A stretch of 64,000 nt of DNA. Source: Elymus sibiricus. Lineage: Eukaryota > Streptophyta > Magnoliopsida > Poales > Poaceae. Positions 53,130 through 63,600 of this stretch are shown in pieces (the stretch's first letter is position 1; every line of letters starts with the position of its first letter). The notes under the pieces were generated by a model. It was given only the letters and a program-made list of their open reading frames with translations. It had not been told where the DNA came from and ran no database searches. The stretch is from assembly GCA_039707655.1 (NCBI GenBank), contig CM077676.1, positions 375,104,114 to 375,168,113 of the forward strand, given 5' to 3'. Both the position numbers and the translations under genes were made by a program.

Positions 53130-53196
53130 GGAGGCGAGGGGAGGGGGGTGAATGGGAGCTGGAGGTACATGAAACTAATTAATGTACCTCTTGTAC

Positions 53197-53331
53197 TCGA
53201 CGTTTTATTTGGCGTGTATACGGGCTAGATGGTCTGATATATGATGCATATTGTGCTTAGTATGCCAACTAGCCAGCCGCTCGTAGTTACAAGACGCTGC
53301 GTGTAAATGAAGACGCCTTGCTGATAGTCGC
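53197..53331. promoter_or_regulatory. Two degenerate palindrome sites in the divergent promoter of the coiled-coil and NAC genes
   Basis: 53313-53331 is ACGCC, nine bases, GTCGC (one mismatch). 53197-53215 is TCGAC, nine bases, GGCGT (two mismatches). They lie 68-202 bp before the minus-strand ATG at 53129 and 188-322 bp before the plus-strand ATG at 53519. A TATA-like TTTTTATAAG is at 53353-53362. Confidence 0.4.
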
Positions 53332-53518
53332 AAGTACAGAAAATATCACGCCTTTTTATAAGATGTTTCACACGATCAGATGTTCCCTTTACTTTGTTGG
53401 ATGGTCCGACAGTAGGTACCCTTCAAATGCCACCCCCACCCGCGTGCCACACCCCCACAACCCCCCGCACGCATCGTATTATTCCTGTCCCACTTCCCTC
53501 TTATCTACTGTTCTTTGG

Positions 53519-54313
53519 ATGAACAACCTGATGGACGCAAGCCCAGGCGACATGGTGCTTATGGGTGCCATGAACGAGGCTACTACTGCGGCAGATTTTG
53601 TAAGTATTCGACCCACGCAGATCTGCTTTCATATCTGGGTACTTAGATGTAGTTTGGCACTTCAAATCTTCTATCCATGGGTGTACTGATGAGGTGTGGC
53701 TTTTCATTGTCTCTTTTGAAGCTGCAAACGTTGTGGTCCTTGCTGTCGGTCAGATTCAGGTTTGATCCATCTGACCGTGAAATCATGGAGCATCTCCAGG
53801 CCAAGTCTTCTGTCGACGGCGTCAGATCTCACCCTCTTATTCATCACTTCATACCCACCTTAAAGCAGGGCGTATGCTCGACCCATCCCGACAAACTCCT
53901 AGGTGATGCAATCCTCCTTCACTGCCATGTCATCTGTGTCCGATGAGCTGCCTCTGATCTTCGATTTACCAGGTTTGAGAATGGACGGTGTGAGCAAATA
54001 TTTCTTCTACCGCCCTTCGAATGCGTATAGCAAGGGATCGAGGAAGCGTCGCATGATACAGATGGAATGCCTAGCGGGAACTACATGGCACAAGACCGGC
54101 AGAAGCTTGGGGATAAAGGTAAACGGCTGGTACGCAGGTTGGAAGAAGGTGTTGGTGCTTCACACCAGGTCGAGCGACGCCAGGTACAACACCAACTGGG
54201 TCATGCACCAGTACCACCTCGGAGAGCAAACCGACAAGAAGGTTGGAGAGCTGGTCGCCTGCAAGATCTTCTACAAGACGGAGAGAAGGACCAAGTCAAG
54301 GACAGTGCGTTAG
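53519..54313 (+). CDS. Short NAC-domain protein, SOG1/NAC8-like
   Basis: Exons are 53519-53599, 53722-53902 and 53973-54313 (GT-AG, total 603 nt, 200 residues), open throughout. NAC subdomains follow in order: FRFDPSDREIMEHLQAK (A), HPLIHHFIPTLKQ with STHPDKLLG (B/C), YFFYRPSNAYSKGSRKRRMI (C), TTWHKTGRSLGI with GWKKVLVLHTRSSDARYNTN and WVMHQYHLG (D), and GELVACKIFYKTERRTK (E). The WHKTG and WVMHQYHLG signatures and the intron after the KLLG position are typical of the SOG1/NAC8 branch, whose founding member controls the plant DNA-damage response. Unlike those regulators this protein stops right after subdomain E and lacks a C-terminal activation domain with SQ phosphorylation sites. It could act as a dimerising competitor or be a truncated relic. 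Start chosen at the first ATG after a C-rich leader. Confidence 0.75.
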
Positions 54314-54648
54314 TTGCGTACTTCGTCAAGTGCTTATTTCTGTGAAGGACCTTTTGGTATGCTACATCTACTACGAAGGAAGGTTTTCTGTGTGCCTGAA
54401 AGTATTGTGGCGCGATCTTTTGGTATGGTCTGTAGTAAGAATGAACGCATTCATATATGAATGAACGAACTTGTATTAAAACCTCCAGTGATAAGCCTAT
54501 ATTGTCATCATCGGATCAGACGGTTGCCTATGTTAAATGGACGAACTTGTATTAAAATGGCACTCGCTGGCATTGCTGTCTCTGTTGCCGGTATCATGCC
54601 AGACTTTCTGGCATACAATCATAAACTGGATGTTATGGTTTCTTAGTG

Positions 54649-54737
54649 ACGCCAGACCGGTTGGCATACACTGGAGGTTCAGGTTCGTCGTGCTAAAGTG
54701 GCGAGGGTTGCCATGGTCACGCCAAGCCTGTTGGCGT
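54649..54737 (+). promoter_or_regulatory. Two palindrome sites upstream of the unrecognised gene
   Basis: 54649-54667 is ACGCC...GGCAT and 54719-54737 is ACGCC...GGCGT, both with nine spacer bases, 159-247 bp before the ATG at 54896. A CCGGATGTTCTGG motif follows at 54749-54761 and a TATA-like TATTAAAG at 54790-54797. Confidence 0.5.
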
Positions 54738-54895
54738 ACATAGGTACACCGGATGTTCTGGTCTGTAGGGTTCGAGTGGTTGAGTCGGTCTATTAAAGGC
54801 CCCGTATGCTGTAGTCACCCCTACGGCCCCACCCCACAATATGTATCCCATCCCCGGTGTTCACGCTTGCTCTGTGCTAATCCCCACCGCCGTCA

Positions 54896-55839
54896 ATGGA
54901 CGACGAGGAGAGCAGTGCAAGTGAATCGAAGTTGGTCGAATGCTGGCTGCGCATCGTTGGCCAGCGGTAATCTGATGGGCATGGCGATCTTGCTCGCCAA
55001 GCAGAGGTTACAAGTACCGTACAACAGGATGCACTTACCAAGCCTCCATCTACTGTAAGTATTTCAAATCCACCATACTTAAATAAGGGTTCTGTTGGGA
55101 TTTTTTTACGGCTAAGCTTATCCGGTGTTGTACAAATCTTTCCGTCTAGTTTGGAATGTTTACAACTCATAACTTGCCCGCCTGAACCACCGCGTAGGAA
55201 ATGGTTCGGGCCACTCTAGAGGCCATAGATCTGGACCATGAACTCGACTTGTTCAAGACGGGTAAGGATCACCCGAAGCCCCTGTCAATGAAAACAATTT
55301 ATGAGCCCCACGGAGTCGAAGCATCTGCACATCATGTTGACGACTGGATCAACAATGTTCTGAAGTCCGACGCCCAAAGCAACGACATCCCCAAATCGAG
55401 GCGAAGCAGTACCGACATAAGTAACCTATGTTTTCGTACTAATACTTGCTCATTGCTGCAAGATCTTATTAAGAACGCTGTCTAACTTGTCTGGACGGTG
55501 TGCCGACAGAAGGTTGCTGCAAATTCATCGGCCCAGTTCTCCGTGGAGGAGAAGAAGCGAGGTAGGCGGCTGAGAGACGCGTTTTTTGCTTGGCTCCACA
55601 GTATGATGCAGCACAACAGGGCGAAACAGATCTTCATTCATGATGGCCTCTCGGAGTCGCAGTTGAAGGAGTATCTCAGGACAAACCGTCACAAACTGCA
55701 TCTGCTGCAAATCTGCATATGGATGGAAGCTAACGAGGAGGAGAGGAATCGGATGGGTCCTCAGGCAAGAGGGCTACCATATCCCATGAAAGCCATTAGG
55801 TGGGCAATCCTAGAAGGCGCGTCTCCAAATCTGGAGTAG
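54896..55839 (+). pseudogene. Unrecognised gene, three exons, one nonsense codon
   Basis: Exon 1 is 54896-55054 (MDDEESSASESKLVECWLRI), broken by TAA at 54968-54970, one C-to-T change from CAA. The same frame then runs on to a GTAAGT donor. Exon 2 is 55198-55420, including LEAIDLDHELDLFKTGKDHP. Exon 3 begins near 55510 and contains SSAQFSVEEKKRGRRLRDAF, FAWLHSMMQHNRAKQIFIHD, LKEYLRTNRHKLHLLQICIW and GLPYPMKAIRWAILEGASPN, ending at TAG 55839. The phases of exons 2 and 3 do not match with the obvious splice sites, so a further lesion or an unusual acceptor is likely. I do not recognise the family. Exon 3 is mostly helical and charged, and its conserved look suggests the protein was once constrained. 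Confidence 0.5.
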
Positions 55840-56148
55840 GCGGCGCGATGGTCCTTCCTGTGCAAGCGTACACCGCTATTGGATTCCCCTGAAGAGTGTG
55901 CCGCATTTCCTGCCCTTCCCCGGTTTGACGATTAACCATGTAACACTGCAATTCATGATAATGGAGTCACGAATGAATGTGAATGTCTTCTCAAATTTAT
56001 AGAACAACGTTAGAATACGGTGGATACAGACAGGAGTTAAACGCAACAATGGCTAGTATATTCTGACGACAATACGTAACAGCGTACGTTGATGGTACAT
56101 GACAGTACCAACCATACTGTTTTTCACTCCAAGATTGTACATGACGCC
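55840..56148. other. Convergent 3' region, no gene seen
   Basis: Spacer between the 3' ends of the unrecognised gene (plus) and the zinc-finger-like gene (minus). No features were recognised beyond likely UTR sequence. Confidence 0.45.
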
Positions 56149-56804
56149 TCACATGATTCTCCTAATCTTATACCTCGACACCTCTCTTTCGTTCATGACT
56201 TGTTGAACCCGTGATTCGAGCTCGATCTTCTCCTCCCTGGCTTTGTTAAGATCTGCAGTGAGCCTATGAACCTGAGCCTGCAGCTTCATCTTCTCCCCCT
56301 CCGCATCTCTCCTCATCATACAACCTCCAAAGATCTATCAAAGCTTTCTTCAGACACTCCGGCCATTCTTGGTCAACCCATTCCAAGAAGCCACAGTTGG
56401 TGCTGCCCTACACAGTATTTGCACGGATAGATGGATGAGTTACTCTGTCTCGCAGATCAACCAGTACATCACACAGCCAGTTAGTTAGTGTACTCACCAG
56501 ATCAGCGCATCCTAAAAATCTCTGGCCAGTGTCAGTTCCTTCGAACACGACCAGTCTATGACAGTACGCTCGGTGATGGCATCGCGCACTGTCGTCGACT
56601 GCCCGGCCGCAGTATTCCGCGTCGTGGATGGTGTCTATCACCTGCATGAACAGATTAGTAACCAAAACATGTCAATTTATTGAGCGAATGACAAATCAAG
56701 ATGTGCCAGCGGACCCGAAAGATGCAACTCATGATGTTGAACAGGGAATCGACGTCGAAGTTGTCTGCTCCGCCGTTGTCCGAGCCTCCACCAGCTGAGA
56801 CCAT
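56149..56804 (-). pseudogene. GRF-zinc-finger-like plus coiled-coil protein, frameshifted
   Basis: The model has exon 1 56804-56715 (MVSAGGGSDNGGADNFDVDS), exon 2 56641-56498 and exon 3 56407-56149, with GT-AG introns. Exon 2 contains IHDAEYCGRAVDDSARCHHR, then LVVFEGTDTGQRFLGCADL. Exon 3 continues GSTNCGFLEWVDQEWPECLK and KALIDLWRLYDE. This order of cysteines, the T-x-x-R-F-x-x-C core and C-x-F-x-x-W-x-D matches small grass proteins with a GRF-type zinc ribbon. The coiled-coil tail (KMKLQAQVHRLTADLNKARE, EKIELESRVQQVMNERE) is in another frame, shifted near 56310, so a small indel has disrupted the gene. It is divergent from the DUF295 gene and shares the palindrome at 56991-57009. Confidence 0.6.
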
Positions 56805-56990
56805 GGACCGGTTCGTGTGGTCCGAGCTTGGGGATGGAGGCGTGGCGGGGGGGTGTGGGGGGTCGGGGTGGATGGATTGGGGAATGGCTGTCGTAGGCAC
56901 CGTGTCCGTGCCTTTTATCGTAATCCAGATCCGCCGTACTCCTTGGCGGCGCACATTTCAAATTTTCGGTGAAAACAAGGTCCATTCTGA

Positions 56991-57009
56991 ACGACAACTA
57001 ATTTGGCGC
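56991..57009. promoter_or_regulatory. Palindrome site in the divergent promoter of the zinc-finger-like and DUF295 genes
   Basis: ACGAC, nine bases, GGCGC (one mismatch to RCGCY-N9-GGCRY). It lies 187 bp from the minus-strand ATG (56804) and 254 bp from the plus-strand ATG (57264). On the minus strand a TATA-like ATAAAAGG is near 56913-56920. Confidence 0.45.
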
Positions 57010-57263
57010 GGTAGACTAGTCAAATGTCGTTCCCTCTCCTCCCTTACGCATGCATTCAGATGAAGGCCTTAAAATCGGCAAATCCGGAAACCGCCACCTC
57101 CAATTGCTTCAACTTCCATTTCACGCGCCCCCGCCCACCCCCACGATATATTCCTTCCCCTTCATTCACTTCCTTGGCCTATTGCCTGCCGCACAACTTC
57201 CAACCAAGAGGAACAGACCCTGCGGTTCCGGCTGCACACACGACACTCGCCGTCGTCGGAGCC

Positions 57264-58792
57264 ATGGATGAACCAGGCGGCAGCCGGCCAAGATGGCTAG
57301 CGGGCGCCATGTCCGACGATGCGCTCAAGGCGATCGCATCTACCATTGATGTCTTGAACGCCACAAGGCTCACCGCTGGCTGCTCTAGATTCTTCAAGGT
57401 TATCGTTAAGCATTCAAGCCAGTTGCCCAAGTTCCTTGGTCTTCCATGCCTCTTCGAGAACGATCATGTCCTAGGGCCCGAACCTACCCCGGGTGTTGGC
57501 CGGCGTTGCAACATCATGCCGCTGGACAACCCAACTTTCACGGGCACCTGGATTGCAACAGACGAGGAGGTTCGAGGTTACGATTATTACGCTAGGTCGC
57601 TATAATTTCTTGATTTCGCTCACTTGTGCATTGTTTTCATTCGTTCGCAGGTGTGCGTAGACGCGACAGGAGATTGGATGGCGTACATCGAAGAGAACAC
57701 CGATATCAGGCTACACAATGTGTTCACTGGTGTAACCGTGGGTGTGGAGCCGCTGTCTACGATTGGTTTTGGCCGTACTGACTCGGACCGACGGACCATG
57801 CGATACAATTACACTGAAGCAACATTGAATAAGGTGGTGATTACCAGTCCATGAACAAGGTACCAAGGGTACGACAACCAGCATCTCATCGCTGTTTTTG
57901 ACATAGCGTTGGCTATGAAGGAGCACAGGGAAGGATGGTGCGCGCTAGCCCCCGCACTGTTGTTCCCTGCCAAATACGAAGACGCATTGCGCTCCAGGGA
58001 CCGGATCTACGCGCTGACAAGCGAGGGGACTTGTTTCGTCTGGCATCCTTACACCTATGGTAAGAGATCGTACTATTAACGTTCCCCTAGGCTGGAGTAA
58101 CTCATTTTATCTACTTCGCAGGGAATGCACATCCCCCTGTGAAAATCAGTTCGCCATGGCAGGAAGTTCTGCCTCCCGTAGGGCTCACATGGAACCTTGC
58201 GAAGGAGCAGCCGACATGGGCAGGCAAAGTCTTCTTGGTCGTCACTTATGGTCAGGTCACAGGGCAAGAAATCGAGAAGCCTTACCTGGATCGGACCCTG
58301 ACCGTCTACACAGGTTCGGGCGATCCTCAAAAACTATGGCATGATAATCTAATTTCATCATCATCCCCTGGTTCAGCATTGACCACTTTTGTGAACTCGT
58401 AGGGTTGCGTTGCTTGGTCTTTAGCTTGGACGGCGGCGACCATAACGTACGTGATGCTGCATGGGCACCCAGGAACACTCTCGGTGAGCACTCGATCTTC
58501 GTTGGGGACAGCCACCCACTAATGATGAAGGTGGGACCAAACATGCAAGATGCCGACGGCCTGCCGTTCCTGAAGACGGGTTGTGTTTTCAGTGCCCACA
58601 GGCGGCTTGGAGGAGGAGCGGGTAACCGTATCCCTGACCTGTGCCGCTTCAGCTTTGATGGGGCTCCTGCATTAGGTACCGTTCTCAGAAGCTGTGAGGC
58701 CTCATCTAGAAACCCGCCTATGTGGATGCTCCTGTCCATGGACAACATGTGGGACTGGAACATACCAGAGGATGAAGAGGAGGCAATGGATT
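57264..58792 (+). pseudogene. DUF295 (KIB1-4 beta-propeller) gene, one nonsense codon and a copia insertion in exon 4
   Basis: Exons are 57264-57569, 57651-58059, 58122-58313 and 58403-58792 with GT-AG introns and consistent phases. The N-terminus (LKAIASTIDVLNATRLTAGC) resembles the F-box-like start of this family. The remainder has DUF295 features: DATGDWMAYIEENTDIRLHN, GVEPLSTIG, LNKVVITS, LIAVFDIALAMKEHREGWCA, LFPAKYEDALRSRDRIYALT, GRGAGNRIPDL-like GGGAGNRIPDLCRFSF and a WNIPEDEEEA segment near the C-terminus. TGA at 57852-57854, one C-to-T from CGA (Arg), stops the frame in exon 2. At 58793 a BARE-type copia element interrupts exon 4 after the presumed TSD GGATT. The remaining 3' end should lie beyond the right edge of the window. 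Family members are often plant-specific F-box or nuclear regulators; this copy is inactive. Confidence 0.7.
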
Positions 58793-60614
58793 TGTTAGGG
58801 AACGTTGCATGGGAAACAAAAATTTTCCTACGCACACACAAGAGCTATCCATGGTGATGAGCATCTACGAGAGGGAGAGTGAATCTACATACCCTTGTAG
58901 ATCGCTAAGCGGAAGCGTTAAGAAACGCGGTTGATGTAGTCGAACGTCTCCGCGATCCAAATCGCAAGTCGTCCCTCGATCCGATCACGAACTAGTGCCG
59001 AACGGACGGCACCTCCGCGTTCAACACACGTACGGCTTGATGACGCCTTCACCTCCTCGATCCAGCGAGCGATGGTGAAGTAGTAGATGAGTTTCGGCAG
59101 CACGACGGCGTGGTGATGGTGGTGAGGAACAATCTCTGCAGGGCTTCGCCAAGCACTACAGAGATTATGACGGGAGAACTAGAGGGTTAGGGTTGCCGAC
59201 ACACGGCTTGGGAAATCTTAATGTGTCCCGTGTGCTAGCCCTGCCCCTCTATTTATATGTTGTGTCTTGGGGTCTAAACTTGGAGTAAAAGCCTCCTCCA
59301 GGTCGGTTTTGCCCGCACAAGGTCGGTTTGGCCCGCAGGGAAAGAGTCCAACTCGGATCCCTGCAGTACCGCGCACAAGCGGTAGTACCGCTCACGAGCG
59401 GTAGTACCGCTTGAGCGGTAGTACCACTTCACAGCGGTAGTACTGCCTTACCAGCGGTAGTACCGCTTAAGGCAGTAGCAAAACTTCCTTTTGCACTTTC
59501 CAATACCTCGTGGGTTTTACCCCTTTGGCCTATATAAAGTGTTGTTGCACCCGAACACTTCGGTAAACATCCGGAACCTCTTCCGGTGAATTCCGGAACC
59601 CTTCCGAAGATCACAACACTATTATCACATATATTAATCTTTACCTCCGGACTCTTCCAGAGACCCTCGTCATGTCCGGGATCTTATCCGGGACTCCGAA
59701 CAACCTTCGGTCACCAACAAAATAACTCAACTATACTAATCGTCACCAAACGTTAAGTGTGTAGACCCTGCGGGTTCGAGAACTATGTAGACATGACCGA
59801 GACACCTCTACGATCAATAAGCAATAGCGGGACCTGGATGCCCATATTGGCTCCTACATATTCTATGAAGATCTTTATCGGTCGAACCTCTATGTCAAGG
59901 ATTCAGTTAATCCCGTATGCTGTTCCCTTTGTTCTTCAGTATGTTACTTGCCCGAGATTCGATCGTCGGTATCTCTATACCTAGTTCAATCTCGTTACTG
60001 GCAAGTCTCTTTACTCGTTCCGTAATACAAGATCTCGTGGCTAACACTTTAGTCACATTGCTTGCAAGGCTCATTGTGATGTTGTATTACCGAGTGGGCC
60101 CTGAGATACCTCTCCGTCACACGGAGTAACAAATCCCAGTCTTGATCCATGCCAACCCAACAGACACCCTCGGAGATACCTGTAGAGCACCTTTATAGTC
60201 ACCCAGTTACGTTGCGATGTTTGATACACACAAGGTACTCCTCCGATGTCAGGGAGTTGCATGATCTCATGGTCATAGGAACAGATACTTGACATGCAGA
60301 AAACAATAGCAATAAACTGACACGATCATATGCTACGTTTATAGTTTGGGTCTTGTCCATCACATCATTCTCCTAATGATGTGATCCCGTTATCAAATGA
60401 CATCTCATGTCCATGGCTAGGAAACCTTCACCATCTTTTGATCAACGAGCTAGTCAACTAGAGGCTTACTAGGGACACAGTGTTGTCTATGTACCCACTC
60501 ATGTATTTGAGTTTCCAATCAATACAATTATAGCATGGATAATAAACGATTATCATGAACAAGGAAATATAATAATAACCAATTTATTATTGCCTCTAGG
60601 GCATATTTCCAACA
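58793..60614 (-). repeat. 3' LTR of the copia element
   Basis: Contains a TATATAAATAG box at 59248-59258 (minus strand) and, at 59375-59470, a cluster of AGCGGTAGTACCGCT palindromes typical of this LTR family. The left edge is preceded by GGATT. Confidence 0.88.
59248..59258 (-). promoter_or_regulatory. LTR TATA box of the copia element
   Basis: The minus strand reads ATATAAATAGA, followed by GGGGCAGGG. Position within the LTR agrees with the known promoter of BARE-type LTRs. Confidence 0.65.
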
Positions 60615-60664
60615 GTCTCCCACTTGCACTAGAGTCAATAATCTAGTTCACATCACTATGTGAT

Positions 60665-63600
60665 TTACATTGTAATGAATCGAACACCCATGCAATTCTG
60701 GTGTTGTTCATGTTTAGCCCTTGGAAGAGGTTTAGTCATCGGATCTGCAACATTCAGATCCGTGTGTACTTTGCAAATATTTATGTCGTCCTCCTTGATG
60801 TAATCGCGGATGGAATTGGAATGTCGCTTTATGTGTCTGGTCCTCTTGTGAAATCTTGGTTCCTTGGCTAGAGCAATGGCACCAGTATTATCACAAAACA
60901 GAGTTATTGGGTTAAGCGCACTAGGCACTACTCCAAGATCTGTCATGAACTCCTTCATCCAGACACCTTCCTTCGCCGCCTCCGAGGCAGCGATGTACTC
61001 CGCTTCGCATGTAGAATCAGCTACCACGCTTTGCTTGGAACTGCACCAGCTAACCGCACCCCCATTAAGAATAAATACGTATCCGGTTTGTGACTTAGAG
61101 TCATCCGGATCAGTGTCAAAGCTTGCATCGACGTAACCCTTTACGACGAGCTCTTGATCACCTCCATAAACGAGAAACATGTCCTTAGTCCTTTTCAGGT
61201 ACTTCAGGATATTCTTGACCGCCGTCCAGTGTTCCATTCCTGGATCACTTTGAAACCTTCCGACCATACTAATGGCAAGGCTGACATCGGGTCTTGTGCA
61301 CAGCATTGCATACATGATAGAGCCTATGGCCGAAGCATAGGGGATGACACTCATCTTTTCTCTATCTCCTGCAGTCACTGGGCATTGAGTCTTACTCAAC
61401 TTCACACCTTGCAATACAGGCAAGAACCCCTTCTTGGACTGATCCATTTTGAACTTCTTCAAAACTTTGTCAAGGTATGTGCTTTGTGAAAGTCCTATTA
61501 AGCGTCTCGATCTATCTCTATAGATCTTGATGCCTAATATGAAAGCAGCTTCTCCTAGGTCCTTCATTGAAAAACTCTTGTTCAAATATTCCTTCACGCT
61601 TTCCAACATTTCTATATTGTTTCTAATCAGTAATATGTCATCCACATATAATATTAGAAACGCTATAGAGCTCCCACTCACTTTCTTGTAAATACAAGCT
61701 TCTCCGTAAACTTGTATAAACTCGAACGCTTTGATCACCTCATCAAAGCGAAGATTCCAACTCCGAGATGCTTGCTCCAGTCCATAAATGGATCGCTGGA
61801 GTTTGCAAACTTTGTCAGCATTCTCTGGATCGACAAAACCTTCTGGTTGCATCATATACAACTCTTCCTTAAGGAAACCGTTAAGGAACGCTGTTTTGAC
61901 ATCCATCTGCCAAATTTCATAATCGAAAAAGGCAGCTATTGCTAACATGATTCTGACGGACTTAAGCATCGCTACGGGTGAGAAGGTCTCATCGTAGTCA
62001 ACTCCTTGAACTTGTGAAAAACCTTTTGCCACAAGTCGAGCTTTATAGACGGTGACATTACCGTCCGCGTCCGTCTTCCTCTTAAAGATCCATTTGTTCT
62101 GAATGGCCTTACGCCCTTCAGGTAATACTTCCAAAGTCCATACTTTGTTTTCATACATGGATCCCATCTCGGACTTCATGGCCTCTAACCATTTCTCGGA
62201 ATCCGGGCCCATCATCGCTTCTCCATAGCTCGTAGGTTCATCGTTGTCCAACAACATGACTTCTAAGACAGGGTTGCCGTACCACTCAGGAGCAGTACGC
62301 GTCCTTGTCGACCTACGAGGTTCGATAGTAACTTGATCCAAAGCTTCATGATCATTATCATTAACTTCCTCTTCAGCTGATGTAGGCTCCACAGAAACAA
62401 CTTTCTGCGCTGCGCTACTCTCAGGTTGAAGTAAAGGTTCAACAACCTCATCAAGTTCTATCTTCCTCCCACTCAATTCTTTCGAGAGAAACTCTTTCTC
62501 AAGAAATGTTCCGTTTTTAGCGACAAACACTTTGCCTTCGGATCTGAGGTAGAAGGTATACCCAACTGTCTCTTTTGGGTATCCTATGAAGACGCATTTC
62601 TCCGCTTTGGGTTCCAGCTTTTCAGGCTGAAGCTTTTTGACATAAGCATCACATCCCCAAACTTTAAGAAACGACAGCTTTGGCTTCTTGCCAAACCAAA
62701 GCTCATATGGCGTCGTCTCAACGGATTTCGATGGTGCCCTATTTAAAGTGAATGCAGCTGTCTCTAATGCATAACCCCAAAACGATAGTGGCAAATCGGC
62801 AAGAGACATCATAGATCGCACCATATCCAATAAGGTTCGATTACGACGTTCGGACACACCATTACGCTGTGGTGTTCCAGGCGGTGTCAGTTGTGAAACA
62901 ATTCCACATTGTCTTAAGTGACTGCCAAACTCATAACTCAGATATTCTCCTCCTCGATCAGATCATAGGAATTTAATCTTCTTGTTACGATGATTCTCAA
63001 CTTCACTCTGAAATTGTTTGAACTTTTCAAATGTTTCAGACTTGTGTTTCATTAAGTAAATATACCCATATCTACTTAAGTCCTCAGTGAAGGTGAGAAA
63101 GTAACGATAACCACCGCGCGCCTCAATACTCATCGGACCGCACACATCAGTATGTATGATTTCCAATAAGTCACTTGCCCGTTCCATTGTACCAGAGAAC
63201 GGCGTTTTAGTCATCTTGCCCATGAGGCATGGCTCACATGTGTCAAGTGATTCAAAATCAAGTGACTCCAAAAGTCCATCAGCATGGAGCTTCCTCTTGC
63301 GTTTTACGCCAATATGACCTAAACGGCAGTGCCACAAGAAAGTGGTATTATCATTATCAATTCTACATCTTTTGGCATCAATGTTATGAACATGTGTATC
63401 ATTACTATCGAGATTCAATAAGAATAAACCCCTCACATTGGGTGCATGACCATAAAAGATATTACTCATATAAATAGAACAACCATTATTCTCTGATTTA
63501 AATGAGTAACCGTCTCGCAATAAACAAGATCCAGATATAATGTTCATGCTTAACGCAGGCACCAAATAACATTTATTCAGGTTCATCACTAATCCCGATG

